Assembly (NCBI GenBank): GCA_963629575.1
Contig: CAVGIM010000014.1
Location: 1 to 53,173, forward strand
DNA: 53,173 bases
Direction: 5' to 3'
Origin: Hallerella sp963629575
Lineage (GTDB): Bacteria; Fibrobacterota; Fibrobacteria; Fibrobacterales; Fibrobacteraceae
Both the position numbers and the translations under genes were made by a program. Positions 40,277 through 48,439 of this stretch are shown here, in pieces. The notes beneath the pieces were generated by a model. It was not told where the DNA came from, did no database searches, and was given only the letters and a program-made list of their open reading frames with translations. Each line of letters begins with the position of its first letter. The stretch's first letter is position 1.

Positions 40277-41087
40277 GAAATATTCCTTTGCTGATCTTGT
40301 GGCGATTATGAAACGGCTCCGGGCAAAAGACGGATGCCCGTGGGACAGGGAACAGACGACGCAGAGCCTTTTGCCCTATCTGATCGAGGAGTCTTCGGAA
40401 TTTATCGATGCAGCCCAGGCGGGCGACAAGGCGCACATGTGCGAAGAACTCGGCGATGTCCTCTTCCAGGTCGTTTTCAACGCCCAGGTCGCCGATGAAC
40501 GCGGCGACTTCGATATCGGCGATGTGGTGCAGGCGGTAAGCGAAAAGATGGTTCGCCGGCATCCGCACGTATTCGGGAACACCCATGTGAGCGGCACGGG
40601 CGAAGTTCTTGCCCGCTGGGAAGAGATCAAGGCGACCGAAAAGAACAATGCGGACTTGAAGGAAAAATCGGCGATGGACAAGGTCTCGCGGAGCATGCCG
40701 ACGCTTGCCCGGGCTCAGGAAATGGGGCGCAGGGCCTGGAAGGACGGTTTTGACTGGAAGTCCGACGATGCGGTTTTCGAAAAGGTTCGCGAAGAGTATG
40801 GCGAATTCCTTTCCGAATACGGAAAAGCGACGGCGGATAGCCCCAACAGGGAGCGCATGGAAGAAGAGCTTGGCGACTTGCTCTTTACGCTCTGCCACTT
40901 GGCGCGACATCTCGGCCTGAATGCGGAAACCGCCCTGATTCGCGCGAACTCCAAGTTTGACGCCCGCTACCGGGCGCTCGAAAGACTGGCAAGGGAAAGG
41001 GAACCGCAGAAACCTCTCAAGGAACGTTCTCCCGAGGAGTTGCTCGCCTTGTGGAGCGAAGCGAAGAAGACGGTCAATCAAAAATGA
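40275..41087 (+). CDS. mazG: nucleoside triphosphate pyrophosphohydrolase MazG
   Basis: MazG hydrolyses (d)NTPs to the monophosphate and pyrophosphate, cleaning aberrant nucleotides and lowering ppGpp in some bacteria. The start at 40275 (MKYSFADLVAIMKRLRAKDGCPWDREQT) fits the family; an earlier in-frame start at 40218 lies inside dprA. Length is 270 residues with two MazG folds: EESSEFIDA...EELGDVLFQVVFNAQ at about 40-75, and EEYGEFLSE...EEELGDLLFTLCHLARHLG at about 175-210. No ribosome binding site is visible before the ATG, and the start overlaps dprA head-to-head, so its promoter must lie within dprA. Confidence 0.93.
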   Translation: MKYSFADLVAIMKRLRAKDGCPWDREQTTQSLLPYLIEESSEFIDAAQAGDKAHMCEELGDVLFQVVFNAQVADERGDFDIGDVVQAVSEKMVRRHPHVFGNTHVSGTGEVLARWEEIKATEKNNADLKEKSAMDKVSRSMPTLARAQEMGRRAWKDGFDWKSDDAVFEKVREEYGEFLSEYGKATADSPNRERMEEELGDLLFTLCHLARHLGLNAETALIRANSKFDARYRALERLAREREPQKPLKERSPEELLALWSEAKKTVNQK

Positions 41088-41277
41088 GATTGTTTACCGA
41101 GAGACCTACGAAAAATACGAACAGGTAGCCGTACCAGAGGATGGTGAGCGGATAGTTCAAAATCCGCTTGGACTTGCTTTCGATAGACCGGTTTATCGCC
41201 ATGTTCCGCTTGAAGCAGAAAGCGGTCCTGGCTGTGCCGACAAGGCTGATTAGGATGAGAATGAATCCGGAAAGCAT
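41074..41277 (-). CDS. small membrane protein, hypothetical
   Basis: A 67-residue protein with two hydrophobic segments (about 2-20, LSGFILILISLVGTARTAF; and 44-62, LTILWYGYLFVFFVGLSV) joined by a basic loop (KRNMAINRSIESKSKR), a plausible small inner-membrane protein. The ribosome binding site is weak (AGG a few bases before ATG). Its 3' end overlaps mazG by 14 bases tail-to-tail. It fills the space between mazG and rimP that otherwise has no gene. Confidence 0.5.
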   Translation of the reverse strand: MLSGFILILISLVGTARTAFCFKRNMAINRSIESKSKRILNYPLTILWYGYLFVFFVGLSVNNLIFD

Positions 41278-41407
41278 GGCCTAAAAAATACAAAAATTTG
41301 AAATGGAATGCGTCGGAGCGGGATTTCGGGTAGCAAAAGACCTGGATTTTCTCGCTGTCGGTTGCCCGATGTCGTCAAATTTTCTCTATTTGGCAAAGCT
41401 TATGGCT

Positions 41408-41421
41408 CGTTTATGTAAACG
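41408..41421. promoter_or_regulatory. palindrome CGTTTA-TG-TAAACG upstream of rimP
   Basis: Perfect 6-bp arms with a 2-base centre lie 17-23 bases before the rimP start, inside the leader region of the rimP-nusA-infB operon. The gap 41294-41438 otherwise shows no convincing -10/-35 pair. Confidence 0.35.
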
Positions 41422-41438
41422 ATCCTTTCTTTTATGAG

Positions 41439-41894
41439 GTGTATTTGGATAACCGGGAAAAACTGAATGCCCTGATCGACGAAGCTTGCAAGGCTGTCGG
41501 CGTGGAGCTTGTCGAATTTGACATGTTCAGGGCAGGCAAGCGCGAGATACTCCGCATCTATATCGACAAGGCGGACGGTGTCGATGTCGAGGACTGTGCC
41601 GCGGTCAGCCGCCACCTTTCCGATGCGATGGACAATGACGAATCGCTGATGGAGGGGGCCTATACTCTGGAAGTATCCTCGCCGGGGATAGACCGTCCCC
41701 TGAAGTCCTCTCGGGATTTCGAACGCAACCTGAACCGTCTCTTGCGGGTGGTGCGCGAATCGGGAAAGCCTCTTTCCGGAACGCTGGTCGCTTTTGACGA
41801 ACAGAATCTAGCCCTGTCGGTAAAAGGCGTGACAGAACAGGTCTTGGTTCCTAGGTCCGAGATTCTCTCTGCCAAAGTAGAAGTTCAATTCTAA
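41439..41894 (+). CDS. rimP: ribosome maturation factor RimP
   Basis: RimP helps assemble the 30S subunit. The protein (about 151 residues) has the hallmark SSPGIDRPL in the centre and IYIDKADGVDVEDCAAVSR before it. The start is uncertain: GTG 41439 overlaps the only ribosome binding site (GAGGTG, 41436-41441), so TTG 41445 is equally or more likely, giving LDNREKLNAL... It heads the classical operon rimP-nusA-infB-rbfA-truB-ribF, with nusA 14 bases later. Confidence 0.94.
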   Translation: MYLDNREKLNALIDEACKAVGVELVEFDMFRAGKREILRIYIDKADGVDVEDCAAVSRHLSDAMDNDESLMEGAYTLEVSSPGIDRPLKSSRDFERNLNRLLRVVRESGKPLSGTLVAFDEQNLALSVKGVTEQVLVPRSEILSAKVEVQF

Positions 41895-41908
41895 AAACAA
41901 AGGCTCTT

Positions 41909-43186
41909 ATGACAACGAAGAACAAGGAACCCAAAATCAATCTGATCGAAGCCTTGAAGGCCGTGGTCGATGTCAAGAATATCGACGATTCTGTCGTGGA
42001 AGGGGCGCTCAAGGATGCGCTGATCACCGCGGCTCGCAAATACTTGAACATTGACAAGCATTTCGAGGTGCATATCGACAAGGAAACGAACGAAATATCG
42101 ATTGCCCTGGTGGTCGATATTGTCGATGACTACCCGGACTACGATCCTTCGCTCGATGCCGCCGCTGTCCAGGAAATGGATGAGCATTACATGCTGGTCG
42201 AGCAGGCTCGCGACGTGAACCCGGATGTCCAGGCCGGCGATCATCTCGAAATGGAACTTCCCGTTTCCGCGTTTGGCCGTCAGGCGATCCAGACGGCGAA
42301 GCAATTTCTGATTCAGCATATCCGCGATGCCGAGCGCAGCAAAATCGTGGAAACCTATCGCGACCGAATCGGTTCGATTGTCAATGGGGAAGTCCTCCGC
42401 GTCGAAAGCCGCAACGCGATTGTTTCCATCGGCCGGCAGACCGAAGCGGTTCTTCCCTTCAAGGAACAGCTCCCGAAGGAACGCTTCCAGCAGGGAAGCT
42501 CGGTCAAGGCGGTCATCAAGGCTGTCGCCGAATCCGCCAAGAACGGGGCGCAGGTCGTCCTGTCGCGCACGAGCGAGATGTTCCTCTATGAGCTGTTCCG
42601 TCAGGAAGTCCCCGAAATCTTTGACGGTTCCGTGGAGATCAAGGGTGTCGTTCGCGATGCGGGCTACCGTGCCAAGATTTCCGTTGTCGCCCATGACGCG
42701 AGAATCGATCCGGTCGGAGCGTGTGTCGGCATGAAGGGCGCGCGTGTCCAGGCGATTGTTCGCGAACTCGGGAACGAGAGAATCGACATCGTTCATTGGG
42801 ATCCGGACCTGATTACCTTTATCCGCCATGCCCTGTCGCCGGCGAATATCGTCAAGTATTTCGAAGTGCCGGGAACCTGCCGTGTCGTCGTGATTATCGC
42901 CGACGAAGATTTGGCGCAGGCGATTGGACGAAATGGACAGAATGTCAAGTTGGCTTCCCTCTTGGTGGAACACGATCTGGATGTCTTCGGAGAAAAGGAG
43001 TGGTCCGAAAAGAGCGACGAGGAGCGTCAGCGCATTACGACTGCGCGTCCTAGCGAAATTGCGAAGGCGAACGAACTTCGGTCGGAGGACGCTTCTCTTT
43101 TCAAGGAAGAATCTTCTGGCGAAACCGAACCGCCTGTGGCGGATGCTCCCGTTTCCGAAAATGAAAATACGGACGCGGAAGGTTAA
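41909..43186 (+). CDS. nusA: transcription termination/antitermination factor NusA
   Basis: NusA binds RNA polymerase and controls pausing, termination and antitermination. The 425-residue protein has the N-terminal polymerase-binding domain (1-130), an S1 domain (about 135-200, GSIVNGEVLRVESRNAIVSIG), and KH1/KH2 domains (DPVGACVGMKGARVQAIVREL; QAIGRNGQNVKLASLL). It ends in an acidic, disordered tail of about 60 residues with no AR repeats. It is second in the translation operon. Confidence 0.96.
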   Translation: MTTKNKEPKINLIEALKAVVDVKNIDDSVVEGALKDALITAARKYLNIDKHFEVHIDKETNEISIALVVDIVDDYPDYDPSLDAAAVQEMDEHYMLVEQARDVNPDVQAGDHLEMELPVSAFGRQAIQTAKQFLIQHIRDAERSKIVETYRDRIGSIVNGEVLRVESRNAIVSIGRQTEAVLPFKEQLPKERFQQGSSVKAVIKAVAESAKNGAQVVLSRTSEMFLYELFRQEVPEIFDGSVEIKGVVRDAGYRAKISVVAHDARIDPVGACVGMKGARVQAIVRELGNERIDIVHWDPDLITFIRHALSPANIVKYFEVPGTCRVVVIIADEDLAQAIGRNGQNVKLASLLVEHDLDVFGEKEWSEKSDEERQRITTARPSEIAKANELRSEDASLFKEESSGETEPPVADAPVSENENTDAEG

Positions 43187-43225
43187 GGAAGTCTAGAAGT
43201 TCGCTATATTGGAGCAAAAGCATCG

Positions 43226-46200
43226 ATGAGTAATGAAGTTATGATCACCCCGGGCGAATGGGCCAAGAAACATGGCGTCGATCCGAGCCGCGTTGTCGCA
43301 CTCCTGCATGAAAATGGCGTGCAGGTCTTGACACCGTTTACCCCTGTTCCACAAATGTCTTTTGCTTCAATCGAAGCGCAAGTAATGGACGAAAAGGCAA
43401 AAGCCGATGCGCGTCGGGCGAAGACCGCCGGCTTGCGCAAGAACCAGAAGAAAATCGCGGACGAAAAGACCGAGGCTTCTCAACCGGCCGCTTCGACGCC
43501 TGCCACATCGACGGATTCGCATCGGGTCGTCAAGGGCAAGTTTGGAAACGTCAAGCTTTCGCGCCAGGAGAACGCTTCTAGACAAGCGTCCAGGCCTGTC
43601 GCTCCGAAACCTGCGGAAAGTCTGCAAGGCAAGACGGTTCCCGCGGCAAAGCCCGTTTTGCCGAGCGCTCGCGTGGAAACGCCGAAACCGGTCGCGCCTG
43701 CATCGAAACCGGTGGAAACAAAGCCTGTCGTCGCTTCGGCAGTAAAGCCCGCCGCGACGCCTGCGGAGGAAAAGACGGCCACCGCGGAAACCAAGCCGAC
43801 GGAAAGCAGAGGGCCGGTGGACGCAAAACCATCGGTATCGACAAGACCGAATCCCGTCACAAAGCCCCAGACGCCTCCGGCAAGGCCACAAGTTCATGCG
43901 GTTCCTGTCGGAGAATTGCGCCAAGTGGAAATGAAAGCGCAGGTTTTCAAGCCGGATGCGGCAATCCTTGCCCGTATCGAAAAATCGAGGCAACAGGCGG
44001 CAGCGCAACATCGGAACCGCAATTCCGGTTCAAGCCAGGGCTATACGGGTCATTTTGGACCGGGAGCAGGGCGAGGCACGAGCGGATCTTCCCACTACCG
44101 CAATGGAACTTCGGGTTCTAACGGAGCGCGTTCCTTTGGCGGCCAGTCGCGAGGAGGGCATTTCTCCGGACAGGCGATGCAGGATGTCTTCGCCAATGCG
44201 CAGAACAACGCTAACGGAAACAACCGTTTCGGTGGAAACAAGAACGGACCGAGTCATGGCGGAAGCCAGGATCGATTCAAGGGCAAGCGTGGCAAGAATG
44301 GTAGAGACAACAAGGACAACCGTTTTGAACAGGGCGAACAGCAGGATGCGATTCGCCAGAATGTCTCGCGCGTGATGGCTTCTCTTTCCAAGAACCCGGT
44401 CAAGAAGGTCTATCACAAGGACAAGAGCGCCTCGACGGACGGCGAACAGCGCAAGATTCTGAAGACGTCGGATTTCATCACGGTAGGCGAACTTGCCGGA
44501 ATGATGGACCAGATGCCTGCCCGCGTCATTGCCAAGTGCATGGAAATGGGCATGATGGTGACTATCAACGCGCGGCTTGATTTCGATACGATCCAGATTC
44601 TTGCCGATGAATTTGGCTTCGAAGCGCAGCTGATGGAGGAATACGAAGAGGAATCCCTTGGCGGCGTAGAAGACGAAAAGTCGGACGACCTGGAACCGCG
44701 TCACCCTGTCGTTACGGTGATGGGCCATGTGGACCACGGCAAGACCTCCCTTCTGGACTGGATTCGCAAGACGCATGTCGTTTCCGGAGAATCCGGTGGC
44801 ATTACGCAGCACATCGGTGCCTACGAAGTGACGACTTCCGTGGGTAAGGTTACGTTCCTCGATACGCCGGGTCATGAAGCGTTCAGCGCGATGCGCGCTC
44901 GCGGTTCCCAGGTGACGGACGTTATCGTCCTGGTCGTCGCTGCGGATTCGATGGTGATGCCCCAGACGGTGGAATCCATTGAACTCGCTCATCGGGAACA
45001 GGTTCCCATTGTCGTTGCGATTACCAAGATGGACCTGCCCACAGCCAATCCGGACAAGATTCGTACGCAGCTTGCGGAACGCGGTGTCGAAGTGGAACAG
45101 TGGGGCGGCAATGTGAGCTGCATCGAAGTCTCGGCGCGTACCGGCGAGGGAATGCCCCAGCTTCTCGAAACGCTCGCTCTCGAAGCGGAAGTCCTGGAAC
45201 TCAAGGCGTCCAAGTCGGCTCGCGCACGCGGCGCGGTTGTCGAATCGAAGCTCGATCCGGGCAAGGGTTCCATGGCGACGATCCTTATCCAGAACGGCAC
45301 GCTCCACGTGGGCGATCCGTTTGTCTGCGGCATCTATGCCGGACGCGTACGCGCGATGTTCGACGATCGCGGCAAGCAGATGAAGGAAGCGGGACCTTCG
45401 ACTCCGTGCCAGGTGCTAGGCTTTGACGGAACGCCGCAGGCCGGTGACGAACTCGCCGTGGTCGAAGACGAAAAGTCCGCACGCGAAATCGCTTCCAAGC
45501 GTCGGATGGCTGCCCGTGAACGCGATCTGCGCGCCCGCAAGTCGATATCGCTCGAATCGACATACGAAGGCGTCAAGAATGGAACCATTTCCGAACTCAA
45601 CTTGATAATCAAGGCAGACGTGGGCGGATCTTCCGAAGCGATTGCCGCAAGCCTCGAAAAGCTTTCGAACAGCGAAGTCAAGGTCAATATCATTCGCAAG
45701 GGTGTTGGAGCGATTACCGATTCCGACATCTTGCTCGCCTCGACGTCCCAGGCGGTGATCATCGCGTTCCACCTGATGCCCTCTCTCTCCATTCGCGAAA
45801 TGGCGCAGAAGGAAGGCATCCAGATCAAGAATTACCGCGTCATCTACGAAATCATCGACGACATCAAGAATACGGTCGAAGGTCTTCTCAAGCCGACGAC
45901 TCGCGAAGAGCTTACCGGCGAAGCGGAAATTCGCCAGGTGTTCAAGATTCCGAAGGTCGGCATTATCGCGGGCTGCATGGTCACGGATGGCGAGGTCGAT
46001 CGCAACAGCCGCGTCCATGTCTATCGCAACGGCGTGGAACTCGGGCAGACCGAAGTCCAGTCGCTGAAGCGTCACAAGGACAATGTCAAGTCCGTCGCGC
46101 GCGGCTTCGAGTGCGGTATCGGTCTGAAGGGCTACGACAATCTGCAGGAAGGCGATACGCTGATGTTCTTCAAGGAAGTCACCGTGGCCCGAACCCTTGC

Positions 46201-46288
46201 CGATGTCGCCCGCGATGAAGCTCTCGCCAAGGCGAAAAAGGATGCGGCGGAAAAGGCGAATGCCGAAAAGAAGGATGCCGATGCCTAG
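43226..46288 (+). CDS. infB: translation initiation factor IF-2
   Basis: IF-2 is the GTPase that delivers initiator tRNA to the 30S subunit and promotes subunit joining. The protein has 1020 residues: a short IF2_N-like head, a long low-complexity Ala/Pro/Lys then Gly/Asn/Arg-rich linker (about 60-380), then the GTPase. GTPase motifs are GHVDHGKTS (G1, about 499), DTPGHEAF (G3), and SARTGEG (G5). The G4 motif is TKMD (residues 600-603) instead of the near-universal NKxD. Domains II-IV follow and the end is Lys/Ala-rich. rbfA starts 8 bases inside its end. Confidence 0.97.
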   Translation: MSNEVMITPGEWAKKHGVDPSRVVALLHENGVQVLTPFTPVPQMSFASIEAQVMDEKAKADARRAKTAGLRKNQKKIADEKTEASQPAASTPATSTDSHRVVKGKFGNVKLSRQENASRQASRPVAPKPAESLQGKTVPAAKPVLPSARVETPKPVAPASKPVETKPVVASAVKPAATPAEEKTATAETKPTESRGPVDAKPSVSTRPNPVTKPQTPPARPQVHAVPVGELRQVEMKAQVFKPDAAILARIEKSRQQAAAQHRNRNSGSSQGYTGHFGPGAGRGTSGSSHYRNGTSGSNGARSFGGQSRGGHFSGQAMQDVFANAQNNANGNNRFGGNKNGPSHGGSQDRFKGKRGKNGRDNKDNRFEQGEQQDAIRQNVSRVMASLSKNPVKKVYHKDKSASTDGEQRKILKTSDFITVGELAGMMDQMPARVIAKCMEMGMMVTINARLDFDTIQILADEFGFEAQLMEEYEEESLGGVEDEKSDDLEPRHPVVTVMGHVDHGKTSLLDWIRKTHVVSGESGGITQHIGAYEVTTSVGKVTFLDTPGHEAFSAMRARGSQVTDVIVLVVAADSMVMPQTVESIELAHREQVPIVVAITKMDLPTANPDKIRTQLAERGVEVEQWGGNVSCIEVSARTGEGMPQLLETLALEAEVLELKASKSARARGAVVESKLDPGKGSMATILIQNGTLHVGDPFVCGIYAGRVRAMFDDRGKQMKEAGPSTPCQVLGFDGTPQAGDELAVVEDEKSAREIASKRRMAARERDLRARKSISLESTYEGVKNGTISELNLIIKADVGGSSEAIAASLEKLSNSEVKVNIIRKGVGAITDSDILLASTSQAVIIAFHLMPSLSIREMAQKEGIQIKNYRVIYEIIDDIKNTVEGLLKPTTREELTGEAEIRQVFKIPKVGIIAGCMVTDGEVDRNSRVHVYRNGVELGQTEVQSLKRHKDNVKSVARGFECGIGLKGYDNLQEGDTLMFFKEVTVARTLADVARDEALAKAKKDAAEKANAEKKDADA

Positions 46289-46664
46289 AAATTCCCACAG
46301 CCACAGCAATCGTCGCGTGCCGCGGACCGTGCGTCTGGACGAACAGTTCCGCGAAGAAATCAGCAAGCTCTTGATGAAAGGGCTCAAGGATCCGCGGGTT
46401 GGCTTTGTGACGATCAGCCGGGTGGAAATCACGAACGATCTGAGCTATGCGAAAGTCTATATTTCGGTGCTTGGATCGGACAGGGAAAAAGCGTCGTCTC
46501 TCATCGGACTTCGGAATTCTTCGGGATTCATTCGTACCTACCTGGGAAAGGCTCTCAAAATCCGCAAGATTCCCCAGCTGAATTTTGTCCTGGACGAAAG
46601 CCTAGACCATGCGATGCATATCGAAGAAATTCTCGCGGAACTAAAGGATTCGGGTGAACTCTAG
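46281..46664 (+). CDS. rbfA: 30S ribosome-binding factor RbfA
   Basis: RbfA assists late 16S rRNA maturation and cold adaptation. The start at 46281 overlaps the infB stop and has AAGGA upstream; the longer open frame is discarded. It has 127 residues with a short basic head (MPRNSHSHSNRR) and the type II KH core (LLMKGLKDPRVGFVTISRVEITNDLSYAKVY split across the beta-sheet). The end reads IPQLNFVLDESLDHAMHIEEI, as in the family. truB starts before its stop. Confidence 0.94.
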   Translation: MPRNSHSHSNRRVPRTVRLDEQFREEISKLLMKGLKDPRVGFVTISRVEITNDLSYAKVYISVLGSDREKASSLIGLRNSSGFIRTYLGKALKIRKIPQLNFVLDESLDHAMHIEEILAELKDSGEL

Positions 46665-47571
46665 CCCATCTTGCTCGGGATTGATTTTGCTCGACAAGCC
46701 TTTTGGCGTCACCTCGTGCAACGCTCTCTTCCCGTTGCGGAAAATTTTCAAGACCCGTCGGGTCGGTCATGCCGGTTCGCTGGACATGCGGGCCTCGGGG
46801 CTGATTGTCGCGGCCGTTGGTAGGGCGACAAGACTCCTGCCATTTGTGGAGGCCGGCGAAAAGTCCTATACCTTTTCTGCCCATTTTGGCTATTCGACGG
46901 ATACGGACGAATGGGACGGCGATCTTTTGCGACAGGATGAATGCACCGACGCGATTTCCGAAGAGGATGTTCTCGGCATCTTGCCAAGATTTATCGGGGA
47001 AATCGAGCAGGTTCCTCCGGGGTTTAGCGCGGTCAAGCTCAATGGACGCAGGGCTTCGGATCTGGTTCGCAAGGGTCATTCCGTCGAGCTGAAGGCGCGA
47101 AAGATTTTTGTCCGTAGCTTGCGCCTGGATGGAATTTCCGCCCCGCCGCAAAACGCGACGGGAAAGATCCGGGCCTCGTATCGTTTTTCGTGCGACTGCT
47201 CCAAGGGAACCTATATCCGTTCGCTTGTGCGAGACATGGCTCTTGCGCTCGGAACCTTTGGTGCGGTTTCCGAAATTCGCCGTACGCGAATCGGGCACTT
47301 GAAGCTCGAAGACGCCGTGAAGCCGGAAATGCTGAGCGAAAGCTCCCTCTTGAAGCCTCAGGATTGCATGGATTTTCCGGTTGTCGAACTGACGGACAGG
47401 CAGGTTCGGGCGTTCCGGGACGGTCGCGCGATTACGTGGAATCTTCCGGAGCCGTCAAACGATTCGGATCTGATCCTCGCTGTCGATAAGTCCGGTGAAC
47501 TCAAGGCGGCCTGTGTGCTTTCCGAAGGAATGCTCGCTCCGAAATTCTATCTGGGAATGGAAAATGCCTGA
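46654..47571 (+). CDS. truB: tRNA pseudouridine-55 synthase TruB
   Basis: TruB makes pseudouridine-55 in the tRNA T-loop and acts as a tRNA chaperone. It has 305 residues with GTG start at 46654, preceded by AAAGGA. The catalytic Asp44 lies in GHAGSLDMRASG (family GHTGTLDPLATG). LLLDKPFGVTS-like residues open the protein (ILLDKPFGVTSC), and KGTYIRSLVRDMALALG is the second hallmark. The C-terminal 60 residues form a PUA-like domain. It overlaps rbfA by 11 bases and ribF by 8 bases. Confidence 0.95.
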   Translation: MNSSPSCSGLILLDKPFGVTSCNALFPLRKIFKTRRVGHAGSLDMRASGLIVAAVGRATRLLPFVEAGEKSYTFSAHFGYSTDTDEWDGDLLRQDECTDAISEEDVLGILPRFIGEIEQVPPGFSAVKLNGRRASDLVRKGHSVELKARKIFVRSLRLDGISAPPQNATGKIRASYRFSCDCSKGTYIRSLVRDMALALGTFGAVSEIRRTRIGHLKLEDAVKPEMLSESSLLKPQDCMDFPVVELTDRQVRAFRDGRAITWNLPEPSNDSDLILAVDKSGELKAACVLSEGMLAPKFYLGMENA

Positions 47572-48439
47572 AAAGCGCGCGGTTACAGTAGGCAATTTTG
47601 ACGGCTGCCATTTGGGCCACCAGGAAATATTCCAGATTCTTCGGACGGAAGCCAACGCAAAGGGACTGCGTCCGACCGTCGTTTCCTTTGAACCGCATAC
47701 GCGCCATGTTCTAGGTGTTCCGGGGCATCCCGCCCTTTTGACGACAACCGGGGAAAAGGAACTCTTTATCCGTTCCCTGGGGCTTGATTTCGTCGTGTTG
47801 CCGTTTTCCCGGGAAGTCGCCGAAGAGCCATTCCAGAGCTTTGTCCGGAGCGAAATCCTGGACAGGCTGAATGCGAAGCTTCTTGTTCTGGGGCACGATC
47901 ACCGTTTCGGAGCCGCCGGCAAGGGAAGTTTCCAAGCGATTCTTTCCTCGTTTCCGGAGCTTGCCGCCATCCAGGCTTCCGCCAAGTACAAGGACGGGGA
48001 AATCCTGAGTTCGTCGAGAATTCGAAATGCCCTGGAAAATGGAGCCGTGGAACGCGCGAATACTTTCCTCGGAAGGCCCTACCGGATTTGTGGAAAGGTC
48101 GTCGCGGGAAAGCAGCTGGGCAGGACGATTGGATTTCCGACCGCAAATCTCCAGACCGGTCCCTACAAGTTGATTCCCAAATACGGTTCCTACGCGGCAA
48201 TCGTTCGCCTGGAAACCGGTGAAGCCTACAAAGCCGTCGTGGGCATTGGACTTCAGCCGTCTATTGGAAACCTGCCGCTCGCTGTCGAAGCGCATCTTCT
48301 CGATTTTTCGGGCGATCTCTACGGGCAGTCAATCAGCGTGGACTTGCTCGCCTTTATCCGCCCGGAACAGAAGTTTGCCTCTATTGAAGATCTGAAGCGC
48401 CAGATAGGAATGGACGCGGACTTTGCGCGGAACTATTGA
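47564..48439 (+). CDS. ribF: bifunctional riboflavin kinase/FAD synthetase
   Basis: RibF converts riboflavin to FMN and then FAD. The start at 47564 overlaps truB and gives 291 residues. The FAD-synthetase nucleotidyltransferase half starts GNFDGCHLGHQ (10-20) and includes LVLGHDHRFG and SSSRIRNAL. The riboflavin kinase half starts GKVVAGKQLGRTIGFPTANL. The product links to GltBD and flavodoxin as flavin users, though only through cofactor supply. It is the last gene of the operon, and its end overlaps the convergent ATPase gene by 7 bases. Confidence 0.95.
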   Translation: MPEKRAVTVGNFDGCHLGHQEIFQILRTEANAKGLRPTVVSFEPHTRHVLGVPGHPALLTTTGEKELFIRSLGLDFVVLPFSREVAEEPFQSFVRSEILDRLNAKLLVLGHDHRFGAAGKGSFQAILSSFPELAAIQASAKYKDGEILSSSRIRNALENGAVERANTFLGRPYRICGKVVAGKQLGRTIGFPTANLQTGPYKLIPKYGSYAAIVRLETGEAYKAVVGIGLQPSIGNLPLAVEAHLLDFSGDLYGQSISVDLLAFIRPEQKFASIEDLKRQIGMDADFARNY

